Shown here in pieces: positions 55,566 through 64,000 of a DNA stretch of 64,000 bases. Under the pieces are notes generated by a model. It was not told the origin of the DNA. It saw nothing but the letters and a program-made list of their open reading frames with translations, and did not search any database. A program made the position numbers and the translations under genes. How positions within the stretch are numbered: the first letter of the stretch is position 1; the number at the start of each line of letters is the position of its first letter. This stretch comes from Clostridia bacterium (GTDB lineage: Bacteria; Bacillota; Peptococcia; DRI-13; SM3-B62), in NCBI GenBank assembly GCA_018432615.1, contig JAHDSQ010000011.1:1-64000 (forward strand), read 5' to 3'.

Positions 55566-56139
55566 CTTCAAAAATCTCCTTTGTGGCGGACATTTCATTA
55601 ACTTCCTCCATGCCTGCTTCTTCAATGCCTTCTGATATGTCTTCTTTCACGCCTTCATCCCTGATAATTTCCGCTCCATCTTTCTCAACACCGTCTAAAT
55701 AATAATCATCATCCATCATCTGCAACTGAGTCGTCAGAAAGCCTTTTAACCTTAACTTAATCTGTTTTTCGTAAGCCTTCAGTTCTTGTACCCTGCTGAG
55801 GCATTCCGTAACTCTGTTATGAGAGCCGCTTACTATCCCTTCTGCCTTTTGTCTTGCTTCAGCAATAAGTAATTCCGCTTCCTTTTCCGAATTAATTATT
55901 GCCTCCTCGGCTGTTTTTTGGGCTAAGACCATGGTGCTTTGCAGGGTATCCTCAATTGTCTTATACCTGTCAATATCATCCTGCTGTTTCATCAACTGTT
56001 CTTTTAGCTCTAAATTCTCCTTGTACAGTGATTCAAAATCCCTGATTATTTCGTCCAGAAACTCATCAACATCATTGACATCATACCCTCGCAGTCCCTT
56101 TTTAAATTCCTTGTTATGAATATCCAAGGGGGTTAACAT
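55537..56139 (-). CDS. divIVA: DivIVA-family cell-division protein
   Basis: 200 residues. MLTPLDIHNKEFKKGLRGYDVNDVDEFLDEI is the membrane-curvature-binding N-terminal domain, followed by a coiled coil (about 30-140) and an acidic, disordered tail. It lies just before ileS, as in Bacillus. Confidence 0.96.
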   Translation of the reverse strand: MLTPLDIHNKEFKKGLRGYDVNDVDEFLDEIIRDFESLYKENLELKEQLMKQQDDIDRYKTIEDTLQSTMVLAQKTAEEAIINSEKEAELLIAEARQKAEGIVSGSHNRVTECLSRVQELKAYEKQIKLRLKGFLTTQLQMMDDDYYLDGVEKDGAEIIRDEGVKEDISEGIEEAGMEEVNEMSATKEIFEGESLGTERD

Positions 56140-56209
56140 AGCCTACGCACCTCCAGTCAATTTAAGACGGTCACTCCGCCTTGGTAAATTTCAACGGTTC
56201 TTCTCTACT

Positions 56210-56482
56210 TTAAATCATAAACAGTAGTCTTAACAGCATTCTTTCAACAATGTACAAGGCAATAAGCGCAAAAAAAGGCGCAAAATCTATCCCCATGTTC
56301 CTTCCCAACCTTAACCTGCGAAACGGAGCTAATGCAGGTTCTGTCACCTCGTAAATAAAACGAAAAACGGGTTTGTACGGGTCATGGGGCATCCACGACA
56401 GGACAACCCTGATAATTATTAACCAGCTATAAACCTCAAATGCTGTCTGTACCATCGGTATTAATCGACTCAAATTTCTCAC
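56210..56482 (-). CDS. YggT family membrane protein
   Basis: 90 residues with two membrane helices and the family's RVVLSWMPHDPYKPVFRFIYEVTEPALAPFR core, shown here in part as WMPHDPYKPVFRFIY. It corresponds to YlmG of the Bacillus cluster, implicated in division or osmotic adaptation. Positioned between proC and divIVA. Confidence 0.93.
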   Translation of the reverse strand: MRNLSRLIPMVQTAFEVYSWLIIIRVVLSWMPHDPYKPVFRFIYEVTEPALAPFRRLRLGRNMGIDFAPFFALIALYIVERMLLRLLFMI

Positions 56483-56500
56483 TCCTACGCTAGCATCATG

Positions 56501-57295
56501 TTATAGTTTTTCAGCCCTGCGGGCAGCTGCCAATACTGTTTCCATGAGCGTACCCCTCACACCCGCTTTTTCCATTTCCAAAAGACCATATATGGTAGTA
56601 CCGCCCGGCGAGGTAACCTTATCCTTCAATTCTCCCGGATGCATGCCGGTCTGGGTAACCATACTTGCCGCTCCCTTGACTGTATCAGCCGCCAGCTTAT
56701 ATGCCACATCCCTAGGCAAACCGGCCATGACGCCTCCGTCGGCCAAGGCCTCGATCATAAGATAGACAAAGGCCGGACCGCTACCGCTCAGACCTGTTAC
56801 CGCATTTAAAAGCGGTTCGGGTAAAACGATAACGTCCCCCACGGATTTAAATATCTCCTGGACCAGCGCCATATCTTCATCTTCTACCGACAGGCTCCCT
56901 GCCAACACTGTAGTACCCATGCCAATCAAGGCCGGTGTGTTCGGAACGACTCTCACGACCTTTGTGTTCCTGGGAAGCAGTGTCTCGAGCCGCGCGATGT
57001 TGACACCTGCCAAAATAGAAACTAATAATTTTTCACCTCTGATGGTATTGGCAAAAGCAGCAATCGCTTCCATCATGTTCTGAGGTTTAACGGCTAAAAT
57101 AACACAGTCACTTTTTACCGCAGTTTCGCCATTACTGGAAATAGGAATTACCCCATACGTATTTTTTAAATAATCCAACCTCGAGGTTGCCGGATCGCTG
57201 ACCATAATTGTTTCTGCCGGTCTGCCGGCACCTATCATTCCTTTAATGATAGCTTCGGCCATTGCACCTCCACCAATAAACCCAATTGTTTCCAT
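56501..57295 (-). CDS. proC: Pyrroline-5-carboxylate reductase
   Basis: About 264 residues. IGFIGGGAMAEAIIKG binds NAD(P)H; CVILAVKPQNM, VVRVVPNTPALIG and GLSGSGPAFVYLMIEALADG complete the signature. It makes proline from pyrroline-5-carboxylate. GGGGAGG supports the ATG at 57295. Confidence 0.96.
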   Translation of the reverse strand: METIGFIGGGAMAEAIIKGMIGAGRPAETIMVSDPATSRLDYLKNTYGVIPISSNGETAVKSDCVILAVKPQNMMEAIAAFANTIRGEKLLVSILAGVNIARLETLLPRNTKVVRVVPNTPALIGMGTTVLAGSLSVEDEDMALVQEIFKSVGDVIVLPEPLLNAVTGLSGSGPAFVYLMIEALADGGVMAGLPRDVAYKLAADTVKGAASMVTQTGMHPGELKDKVTSPGGTTIYGLLEMEKAGVRGTLMETVLAAARRAEKL

Positions 57296-57312
57296 CTTAA
57301 AACCTCCCCGTA

Positions 57313-57765
57313 TCAAAACCCTTGATTTAATTTATTGATCCATGCAAATATCTCCTTAGGCTGAGTCATGTTTTTAATATCCCCCGAGATATCAACATTG
57401 CTTGGAACAGCAATAACTATTCCCGAACCAACCTTTTGCAGCGCCCCACCAAGGGCATAGGCCGTACCACCAACGAAATCAATGACTCGCCGCGCAAGAT
57501 TATAGTCGAGGTTCTCCAAATTAATAATAACCGTCCTGTTGTTTTTAAGATTATCAGCTATCATCTGGCATTCGTCAAAGGTCTCCGGTTCCAGTAAAAC
57601 AACCTTTAAACCAGTTTTGTTAGCATTCAATGGAACAATCTGACCCTTGGACTTACGCGGACGAATTTCTTGTATACCCTCAAACGGGGTGTTCTCTTCA
57701 GTCACAACCTCTTCACTGATTTCTGTAAAACCCATAATATCAAAAATTTTATCGATAACCTTCAA
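57313..57765 (-). CDS. sepF: Cell division protein SepF
   Basis: A 150-residue FtsZ-ring protein. The core has VVLLEPETFDECQMIADNL, VIINLENLDYNLARRVIDFV and GGALQKVGSGIVIAVPSNV. The N-terminal membrane-targeting helix is MKVIDKIFDIMGF. Confidence 0.97.
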   Translation of the reverse strand: MKVIDKIFDIMGFTEISEEVVTEENTPFEGIQEIRPRKSKGQIVPLNANKTGLKVVLLEPETFDECQMIADNLKNNRTVIINLENLDYNLARRVIDFVGGTAYALGGALQKVGSGIVIAVPSNVDISGDIKNMTQPKEIFAWINKLNQGF

Positions 57766-57790
57766 AAATCATCCCTCCCATCTCCGTAAT

Positions 57791-58495
57791 TCAATAATTC
57801 CTTGCCCCAAAAACCCTGCTACCTATTCTCACAATAGTCGCGCCCTCTTCCACGGCTATCTTAAAATCATCGCTCATACCCATCGAAAGCTCATCCATTT
57901 CTATACCCGGCAAGGCGAGGTCTCTTATTCTTTCCGACAATGATTTCAGTTCTCTGAACACATACCGCACTTTTTCCGGATCATCCGCAATAGGAGCCAT
58001 AGTCATTAGTCCTTTAATCTTAATTCCTCGGATACAGGAAAAATCCTTGATTTCTCTCAGTATTTCCTCCGTGTCAAAACCATGCTTTGTTCCCTCACCG
58101 GCAACATTCACCTGCAGAAGCACCGGTACGACAACACCCTTTTTAACGGCCTGTCTGCTTATTTCACTCAGCAAGGACGCAGAATCAACCGAATGAATCA
58201 ACGCCACCTTGCCAACAACATACTTTACCTTGTTTTTCTGCAGGGTACCTATCAAATGCCATTTAATATCCTGCGGAAGGAGCGGCATCTTACCTGTTAG
58301 TTCCTGCACCTTGTTTTCACCAAACACTCTTTGTCCTGTCTCATATGCACTTTGTACAATTTCAACCGGAAACATCTTGGAAACTGCAACTAGTTTGACC
58401 TCCTGTGGTTTTCTGCCGACCCTGTCACAAGCAACCTTAATCTCTCCAAAGATATTCTCGATGTTTTTTTTAATAGTACCGGTAGTTACATCCAT
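57791..58495 (-). CDS. YggS family PLP-binding protein
   Basis: About 234 residues, a PLP homeostasis (PLPBP) protein. The PLP lysine lies in LVAVSKMFPVEIV, and GENKVQEL, WHLIGTLQKNK and MGMSDDFKIAVEEGATIVRIGS complete the family. The ATG at 58495 has GGAGG; the longer frame would overlap the preceding gene. Confidence 0.95.
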   Translation of the reverse strand: MDVTTGTIKKNIENIFGEIKVACDRVGRKPQEVKLVAVSKMFPVEIVQSAYETGQRVFGENKVQELTGKMPLLPQDIKWHLIGTLQKNKVKYVVGKVALIHSVDSASLLSEISRQAVKKGVVVPVLLQVNVAGEGTKHGFDTEEILREIKDFSCIRGIKIKGLMTMAPIADDPEKVRYVFRELKSLSERIRDLALPGIEMDELSMGMSDDFKIAVEEGATIVRIGSRVFGARNY

Positions 58496-58529
58496 TGCCA
58501 TCCTCCGTGATCGTTTTCGGTACAGGCAT

Positions 58530-59543
58530 TCATTCATACAAGGAAAAGATTGCCTGTCCTTCCTCCACAAGACTGGGTGTCAAAATGAGCATTTCACCTG
58601 CGGCCACCCCTCTTATTACCACATCATTGTCTACATCTGCCAAAACCTCTACTTTTCTATATGACACCTTCCCTTTATCCACCAAAAACACCCCGTAGCC
58701 TTCATCGCCGATAAGCAAGGTATCCTTCTTAATAACCACTCCGTTATGCATATCCAGCAATATCTCTCCGTCTGTCCTGCGTATTAGATTGTGTTCCTGG
58801 CAGTAAGGAAGGGATACCAATATCCTATACACATCTTCGCTTTGATAAACATCCTCAATCTTACCGTAGCGAAGCTCCCCATTGTTCCTGTCTAAGCGGA
58901 CCTTGATTGCCTTTTTTTTCTGCAATAACTCCTCTTGTGCCTCTGATATTTGGTTTTTCTGGAATTCAGCAAACAGGCATACCGGTTTAAGATTGTCTAC
59001 AACTTTAAACAACGGCCCACCGGCAGCAATAAAGTTTCCTGCCTGAATAACCCCAGCAGGCTTTTTATTCAACGAAACCTCTAATTTATTGAATTCAGGC
59101 ATACTGAGCTGCTGCCAATCATCAGGATTACAAACGCTTTCATATCCGTCTACATAAAACGACAACACACCGGACTGAGGAGAAACAATATCCACCTTTT
59201 CTGTATTCTCCAGGCTTGTACCTGTAGTCTTTTCCACAAATCCCACCACGGTGTTTTTCGCAATCCTTTCCCCTTCCTGGAAAAAAGGTTTCCATACTCC
59301 ACCGAAAGGGATGGTAACGACTTCTTCATATCTAATCAGCAAAAAGTCGGTCGCCAATACCTCTTCAATCGAAGAGACTCGAGCAGGCTCAATTTCCACC
59401 AAGAGACTGACCACAAACCGTTTTGCTATATTTCCTCCCGCAAAGATTAACACCAGCAATAATAGTATTAACGGGAATATCCTCTTTTTCTTTAAAGTCC
59501 TTCTTCTTTTCTTCAATCCTGCACCATTTTTCAAATCTACCAA
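58530..59543 (-). CDS. HlyD-like membrane protein (efflux adaptor-like)
   Basis: A 337-residue protein: short basic cytosolic tail (KKRRRTLKKKRIF), one membrane helix (about 26-46), then an extracellular part with HlyD features: an early barrel-sandwich half (VDIVSPQSGVLSFYVDG), a short middle and a second half (AGNFIAAGGPLFKVVDN) and beta-strand C-terminal part. No cognate ABC or membrane-fusion partners are adjacent. The start is a TTG without an obvious ribosome site; other TTG/GTG starts downstream are possible. Confidence 0.72.
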   Translation of the reverse strand: MVDLKNGAGLKKRRRTLKKKRIFPLILLLLVLIFAGGNIAKRFVVSLLVEIEPARVSSIEEVLATDFLLIRYEEVVTIPFGGVWKPFFQEGERIAKNTVVGFVEKTTGTSLENTEKVDIVSPQSGVLSFYVDGYESVCNPDDWQQLSMPEFNKLEVSLNKKPAGVIQAGNFIAAGGPLFKVVDNLKPVCLFAEFQKNQISEAQEELLQKKKAIKVRLDRNNGELRYGKIEDVYQSEDVYRILVSLPYCQEHNLIRRTDGEILLDMHNGVVIKKDTLLIGDEGYGVFLVDKGKVSYRKVEVLADVDNDVVIRGVAAGEMLILTPSLVEEGQAIFSLYE

Positions 59544-59638
59544 CCCAAGTATATTTTGTTATAGTCTGTTATTACCTTGAAATATAGTAATTCTACATCA
59601 GGTAAACTTATCCTTCAACATAGACAAAAATTATCTCC

Positions 59639-61000
59639 TCAGTTGTTAGGGAGAAACACTGTAAAGGAAGTACCTTTATTAACCTCTGCTTCAACGTGCA
59701 CCTGCCCGCGGTGTCTGTCAACAATATGCTTTACAATCGAAAGCCCCAGTCCCGTTCCTCCCACCTGTCTGGAACGAGCTTTGTCAACCCTATAAAACCT
59801 CTCAAAAATCCTTGTCAGGCTTTCGGCAGGTATACCAATACCCCTATCTTTCACCTGCAAGGCTGTGCCATTTTCATAGGGGTATATTTCCACAGTGACC
59901 ACCCCGCCGCGTTTGGAATACTTGATAGCATTTTCTAACAGGTTAATCATTACCTGCTCCATCATACCTTCATTTCCAAAAAACGTCGGTGACAGCTTAT
60001 GGATAACAATCTCCAAAGCAACTTCCCTGGCATCGGCCAGCGGCTTTAATAGGTTTATTACCTTTTCAAGAAAAGCAGCCGCTTTGATCTCCCGCTTTGC
60101 CACCTCCATACGCCCAGTTTCGAGCTGAGAAAGATACAAAAGGTCGCTGATCAAACGGTTCAATCTGTCAGCTTCGTTATTGATAATATTTAAAAACTTT
60201 AAGGATAATTCGTCATCCCTGACAGCACCGTCCAACAAGGTCTCCACATAACCTTTCACCGAGGTCAAAGGAGTCCTTAATTCGTGAGAAACATTGGCAA
60301 CAAATTCACTGCGCATTTCTTCCAAGATACGCATTTTTGTCACATTAGTTAAAACCATTATTGCTCCCTGATTCTTATCATCAATACTAATGATTGGCGA
60401 AATATATACTTTATAATAATCGGTATTGGCAGAAGAAAGCCTAACTTCAATAACCTGGCTTTTTCCGTCAGCCAACCCCCTTGTCAATAGATCGGCAATC
60501 TGATGATTCCTCAGTATTTCCAAAAAGTAAAGCCCTTCCACCTTGTTAAACTTTATCCCCAGCATTTCCTCTGCGGTTTTATTCATGAGCATCAGTCGAC
60601 CCGTGATATCAAAAGCTAAGACACCTTCAGCCATACTAGCCAGTATTGTCTGGATTCTATCCCTTTCCTGCTCAATTCGTTTCAGATGACTGCTTATCCT
60701 GCCGGCCATCAATTGCAGGGATTCATTTAAGTCCCCAAGTTCGTCGTCATCAGTAATAATTGTATGCGGAGATAAATCGCCTTGGGCAAAAGACTTTGCC
60801 ATCTTATTGATTCTCTCGAGTACCTTACCTTGCTCGTCAATCCAAATATAAAAAACCACCAAACTCAAGGCAATAACCAAAAGGACAATAAGCCAATAAG
60901 CCCAGCCTTCAAAACTGAACGTCAGATATCTTAAGATGAAAATAGTAATACACATCAACAACAGGTATAGCCTGCTTGCTTTAAAAGAAAATTTTCTCAT
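59639..61000 (-). CDS. Sensor histidine kinase (PhoR/WalK type)
   Basis: A 453-residue kinase: two closely spaced membrane helices (about 10-50) with almost no extracellular sensor, a HAMP segment, a PAS domain (about 110-220), HisKA with FVANVSHELRTPLTSVKGY, and a HATPase with NLLENAIKYSKRGG and DRGIGIPAESLTRIFERFYR. This architecture matches PhoR-like kinases that sense from inside or via partners. The response regulator overlaps directly upstream. Confidence 0.95.
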   Translation of the reverse strand: MRKFSFKASRLYLLLMCITIFILRYLTFSFEGWAYWLIVLLVIALSLVVFYIWIDEQGKVLERINKMAKSFAQGDLSPHTIITDDDELGDLNESLQLMAGRISSHLKRIEQERDRIQTILASMAEGVLAFDITGRLMLMNKTAEEMLGIKFNKVEGLYFLEILRNHQIADLLTRGLADGKSQVIEVRLSSANTDYYKVYISPIISIDDKNQGAIMVLTNVTKMRILEEMRSEFVANVSHELRTPLTSVKGYVETLLDGAVRDDELSLKFLNIINNEADRLNRLISDLLYLSQLETGRMEVAKREIKAAAFLEKVINLLKPLADAREVALEIVIHKLSPTFFGNEGMMEQVMINLLENAIKYSKRGGVVTVEIYPYENGTALQVKDRGIGIPAESLTRIFERFYRVDKARSRQVGGTGLGLSIVKHIVDRHRGQVHVEAEVNKGTSFTVFLPNN

Positions 61001-61004
61001 ATCC

Positions 61005-61706
61005 TCAACCCTTAAAACGATAGCCTATCCCTCTGATCGTCTCGATCATCTCAGGCTGACTAGGCTCAATTTCCAGTTTTTGTCGCAGGTGACGGATATG
61101 TACGTCTACCGTTCTCGTATCACCGGCGAATTCATAGCCCCAAATATTCTCTAATAAAAACTCTCTGGTAAACACCTTCCCCGGATTACTTGCTAACTGC
61201 AGCAATAATTGAAATTCTTTAGGAGTAAGTTCCGGTTTCTCACCTTTAATAATAACCTCGAAACGCTCCGGAAAAATTTCCAAATCCCCTCTGAGAATTG
61301 ACTTCTCAATATCGTTCGAGCCTTGTTCCGCTCCTCCCTGGCTTCGCCGCAAGACCGTTTTAACCCTAGCCACCAGTTCTCTGGGACTAAAGGGTTTTGT
61401 TATATAGTCATCGGCACCCATTTCCAGACCGACAACGCGATCCACTTCTTCGCCATAGGCGGTCAGCATAATAACCGGGAGATATTTCGTCTTTTCAAGC
61501 TGCCGTAAATTTCTGCAAACTTCCAGTCCGTCCATGCCGGGAAGCATCAAATCGAGGATAATCAAACCGGGAGGATCTTCAATGATACTATTCAGTGCTT
61601 TCAAGCCGTCATCTAAACAATCCACCTTGAACCCGGCTTTCTCTAAATTGAATTTTACAAGCTCCTGAATCGTAAGTTCATCGTCAACCACCAAAACTCT
61701 TGTCAT
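61005..61706 (-). CDS. Response regulator, PhoB/OmpR family
   Basis: A 233-residue regulator with an N-terminal receiver domain (phospho-Asp in LIILDLMLPGMDG, Lys in ITKPFSPRELVARV) and a C-terminal winged helix (VFTREFLLENIWGYEF, TRTVDVHIRHLRQKL). It pairs with the kinase four bases downstream. No pst or pho gene is in the window to confirm phosphate control. Confidence 0.95.
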   Translation of the reverse strand: MTRVLVVDDELTIQELVKFNLEKAGFKVDCLDDGLKALNSIIEDPPGLIILDLMLPGMDGLEVCRNLRQLEKTKYLPVIMLTAYGEEVDRVVGLEMGADDYITKPFSPRELVARVKTVLRRSQGGAEQGSNDIEKSILRGDLEIFPERFEVIIKGEKPELTPKEFQLLLQLASNPGKVFTREFLLENIWGYEFAGDTRTVDVHIRHLRQKLEIEPSQPEMIETIRGIGYRFKG

Positions 61707-61712
61707 CCTCTC

Positions 61713-62570
61713 TCACCTCTCTTTCAACATGATCATAGCCGCATGCCTTCCCGCCATACCCCGGCGATGAGAAAAAAAGCACTCCGGCCGGCAATACGTA
61801 CATAGACCCGCCACAGTTACGTTTTCCTTTCTTAACCCTGCCTCCAGCAATTGCCAAAGATTAGCCTCCCAAAGATTCAATTGCCCGTGTCCATCTTCCG
61901 TCAAATTACTAAAGAATGATTCCCAATTCAAAGGATGTTTCTCTTTAAACTCAGCAATGACCGGAGCATCAACCTGGTAATGACAAGGTCCGATGCTGGG
62001 ACCGACAGCTGCCAATAAATCCAGGGGATTTGTCCCATATTCATCTATCATATATTTTACGGTTTTCGCGGCAATCCCGGCAACTGTTCCCTTCCATCCC
62101 GCATGGGCTACAGCAATTGCCTTTTTGACCGGATCAAGAAAAAACACAGGAACACAATCGGCAAAAAAAGCCATCAATAAAATACCCGGTTCATTTGTTG
62201 TCAAAGCATCAGTAGCGGGAATAACCGTGTCCGGATCAAATGCACCCAAGCCTTTGTCCTGGACTAAAACCCGATATACCTTGTCTTTGTGCACCTGATG
62301 CGCCCCGACAATTGCCCCTGCCTCCACTCCTAAAGCAGTTACCATTCTTCTCCTGTTTTCCCACACATTACTAAGTTTATCATCAGTTAAAATACTCAAA
62401 TTTAAACTCTCATAGGCTCCCTCACTCACTCCGCCCGTCCTGCCGCTAAAAGCGTGAAGCACAAGCCCCGTCCTTTCAAATACTGGCACAGTGAAATACA
62501 CAAGCCCGTTCTTTTCATTTCTGACAAAAGTTTCTTTCACATCTCTACCCTGCTCTTTCTTCACCAGCAT
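61713..62570 (-). CDS. pgeF: Purine nucleoside phosphorylase / polyphenol oxidase family protein (YfiH/YlmD)
   Basis: A 285-residue protein of the multicopper-oxidase-like PgeF family. The zinc/copper site lies in FADCVPVFF, AHAGWKGTVAGIA and GPSIGPCHYQVD. Family members cleave adenosine phosphorolytically and edit peptidoglycan precursors. AGAGGG precedes the ATG. It heads the ylm-like cluster here. Confidence 0.94.
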   Translation of the reverse strand: MLVKKEQGRDVKETFVRNEKNGLVYFTVPVFERTGLVLHAFSGRTGGVSEGAYESLNLSILTDDKLSNVWENRRRMVTALGVEAGAIVGAHQVHKDKVYRVLVQDKGLGAFDPDTVIPATDALTTNEPGILLMAFFADCVPVFFLDPVKKAIAVAHAGWKGTVAGIAAKTVKYMIDEYGTNPLDLLAAVGPSIGPCHYQVDAPVIAEFKEKHPLNWESFFSNLTEDGHGQLNLWEANLWQLLEAGLRKENVTVAGLCTYCRPECFFSHRRGMAGRHAAMIMLKER

Positions 62571-62626
62571 ATTTTCCCTCTACACCCATTATATTCTTTA
62601 TATTATATCATGAGCTGGAGAAAAGT

Positions 62627-62659
62627 AAAAATGCCACCCGTTTTGCGAGTGGCATTTTT
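62627..62659. terminator. Intrinsic terminator after the cysteine-rich protein gene
   Basis: AAAAATGCCAC (62627-62637) with GTGGCATTTTT (62649-62659), 11 pairs over an 11-base loop, directly after the stop at 62661 on the minus strand and ahead of pgeF. Confidence 0.9.
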
Positions 62660-62660
62660 T

Positions 62661-63437
62661 CTACGGTTGAGGCGGAGGACACTGTCCGCAACGACCTGGC
62701 TCCAAATCTGTTTCTTGACAGAAAGTATCGCATTTTGCTTCTCTCTCAAAAGGCACACACTCTCCGGGTAGAACAGGAAAGGGTAAGTCAATACACTCCT
62801 CGACACAAGTTGGTACGCATACAATGGACTTACCGGATTCCATTGCAAAGAATTCTTTCTCCACCGTAACTTCGACGGCATAGGGCGGAAAAGTGCTGGG
62901 GTACCCCTGCGGACGCGGCACAACAACGGCACGGATACAATCCAGATTAATACGCCTGATACAAAGATCAACCGCCTCCGGTTGACAAAGAACACAACCT
63001 CCGTCAATGTCTGTCACCGGCACGGCCAACTCCCTCTCGAAGAACTGGCTGGCCATTCTCACCTCAAGACAATTTGTACTCGTATCAAAAAACTCATACC
63101 AGACCCTCACCTTGTAAGCCACGTTAAATACTATGCATTCACCCACTCTTCTTGGTGCCTCGATCCCGTCCCGAAGCGGTTCGTTGCCAACCCCGAAAAT
63201 TGTAAAATTGCTCACAACACAATTTATCGGGCAGGAATCGGCGGGAATAGGGCAACCTCTTTCATCCTCAAAGAGATAGTGAATGTCGTGAAAGCATTTT
63301 GTTCCGGATGCACACACTTTTTCTAATATGATAGGTGTGCAATTAAACCTTTTATGGAAGCAACGTGTTGCTAAAGTCTGGATTTCCGGATTTTTCCATG
63401 CTTCCTTGACCTTCGCGACAAATTCAAGATCCTGCAA
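62661..63437 (-). CDS. Cysteine-rich protein of unknown function
   Basis: A 258-residue protein with 21 cysteines (8%), no signal peptide and a Pro-rich end (GQCPPPQP). Several segments resemble beta-sheet repeats (VVSNFTIFGVG, RVWYEFFDTSTN). Rows of Cys near the C-terminus (KCDTFCQE, GRCGQC) suggest disulfide cross-linking, as in spore outer layers, but no named family was recognised. It starts at TTG behind AAGGAGGG. It lies between a CAP-domain protein and pgeF and has its own terminator. Confidence 0.75.
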   Translation of the reverse strand: MQDLEFVAKVKEAWKNPEIQTLATRCFHKRFNCTPIILEKVCASGTKCFHDIHYLFEDERGCPIPADSCPINCVVSNFTIFGVGNEPLRDGIEAPRRVGECIVFNVAYKVRVWYEFFDTSTNCLEVRMASQFFERELAVPVTDIDGGCVLCQPEAVDLCIRRINLDCIRAVVVPRPQGYPSTFPPYAVEVTVEKEFFAMESGKSIVCVPTCVEECIDLPFPVLPGECVPFEREAKCDTFCQETDLEPGRCGQCPPPQP

Positions 63438-63525
63438 AATAATCCCTCCTTCTTATAAACCTTATTACCTACCCTATAATATGAATGGGTACAAGAAGGA
63501 GGTGACTTTACTTTCTTTTTTCCTA

Positions 63526-64000
63526 TTATCCTCCAAAATGCTGAGTAAACATTTTACCGTAAGGCCCACCATCAACAATTCCTATCCCCACATGGGTATA
63601 ATTGGTGTTAAGAATGTTTTTACGGTGCCCGCTGCTGTTCATAAAGTTTTTATGAGCAGTTTCCACACGAGGTGCCCCGGCAATATTTTCGGCCGTATAG
63701 CTATAATCGGGGGCGTATTGCCTGATAAGAGCGGAAAATCCTCCATAAACAGGTGAAGTATGACTAAAATAATTATTGTCGATCATATCACTGCTTTTTG
63801 CCCGTGCGCTTTTAACAAGCCGCATGTCAATTTGCAGCGGAGCCGCATTTACCTTCGCCCTTTCCTTATTAATCAAATCAAGCATTTCTTTCTCATCAGC
63901 ACTCAGACCCTGGATTGCCTGTGGTTCTTCAGGTACTTGTGGTTCCTCAGGCGCAGGCTTTACTTCTTCCTTATCACCCTCTGTTGCTCTTTGCGTATTC
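63526..64000 (-). CDS. CAP-domain (SCP/YkwD-like) protein, N-terminus beyond the window
   Basis: The partial gene is open through the window edge (first complete codon at 63999). From the edge it encodes a Glu/Pro linker (EEVKPAPEEPQVPEEPQA) and then a CAP domain: MLDLINKERAKVNAAPL, DNNYFSHTSPVYGG, YTAENIAGAP and HRKNILNTNYTHVGIGI with the conserved His and Glu. Related YkwD-type proteins are secreted or spore-associated in Clostridia. A signal peptide would lie outside the window. Confidence 0.9.
   Translation of the reverse strand, partial: NTQRATEGDKEEVKPAPEEPQVPEEPQAIQGLSADEKEMLDLINKERAKVNAAPLQIDMRLVKSARAKSSDMIDNNYFSHTSPVYGGFSALIRQYAPDYSYTAENIAGAPRVETAHKNFMNSSGHRKNILNTNYTHVGIGIVDGGPYGKMFTQHFGG

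Overview
The window reads as chromosomal DNA of an anaerobic, low-to-moderate GC Firmicute of class Clostridia, probably from the Desulfotomaculum/Desulfitobacterium/Peptococcaceae side. The grounds are gene content and order: a divIVA-yggT-proC-sepF-yggS-pgeF division cluster, PrkC kinase with its PP2C phosphatase, RemA-Gmk-RpoZ-CoaBC-MetK-PriA-Def-Fmt-DUF116-YugP-RsmB-RlmN in one long minus-strand run, DapL (LL-diaminopimelate aminotransferase) beside DapF, a PFL (UPF0210) plus ACT-domain pair, RqcH, DUF5665, and an Ile T-box in front of ileS. No rRNA, tRNA, IS element, prophage or CRISPR array was seen.

Region 1 (about 290-13,728) is the accessory part. A minus-strand run encodes, in transcription order, class II HMG-CoA reductase, a MaoC-type hydratase, a three-gene TRAP transporter (DctP, DctQ, DctM), a DUF169 protein, a CaiB/BaiF CoA-transferase and an acetyl-CoA hydrolase/transferase-family enzyme. 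Divergent to it lies a DRE-TIM lyase-like gene, then a CBS-PAS-AAA+-Fis sigma-54 activator and a canonical HMG-CoA lyase. Two matches to the sigma-54 -24/-12 consensus (GG-N10-GC), one on each strand, sit in the 496-base divergent gap, with repeated TRTATACA sites between them. The simplest reading is a sigma-54-controlled system that imports a branched C5/C6 acid such as mevalonate and oxidises it through HMG-CoA to acetyl-CoA plus acetoacetate. No mevalonate-biosynthesis gene (HMG-CoA synthase or mevalonate kinase) is present in the window.

Region 2 (13,757-37,141) is housekeeping: birA, rpmB, thiN, rpe, rsgA, prkC/prpC, RNA methyltransferases, translation initiation and N-terminal processing (fmt, def), priA, metK, coaBC, rpoZ, gmk, remA, yicC, dapL, dapF and a Ca2+-type P-ATPase. 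Region 3 (37,305-48,732) mixes rqcH, pyrR/rluD/lspA, PFL/ACT, a HAD-like protein that has lost its catalytic aspartates, a BaiN-like flavoprotein, a threonine-dehydrogenase-like enzyme and several unrecognised secreted or lipid-anchored proteins.

Region 4 (48,893-52,107) is a second TRAP transporter operon on the plus strand behind a strong promoter and a leader of about 170 nt ending in an intrinsic terminator, probably an unassigned attenuator. Region 5 (52,145-64,000) holds T-box-controlled ileS, the division cluster with a HlyD-like protein and a PhoR/PhoB-type two-component system inserted, pgeF, a cysteine-rich protein and the C-terminal part of a CAP-domain protein cut by the window edge.
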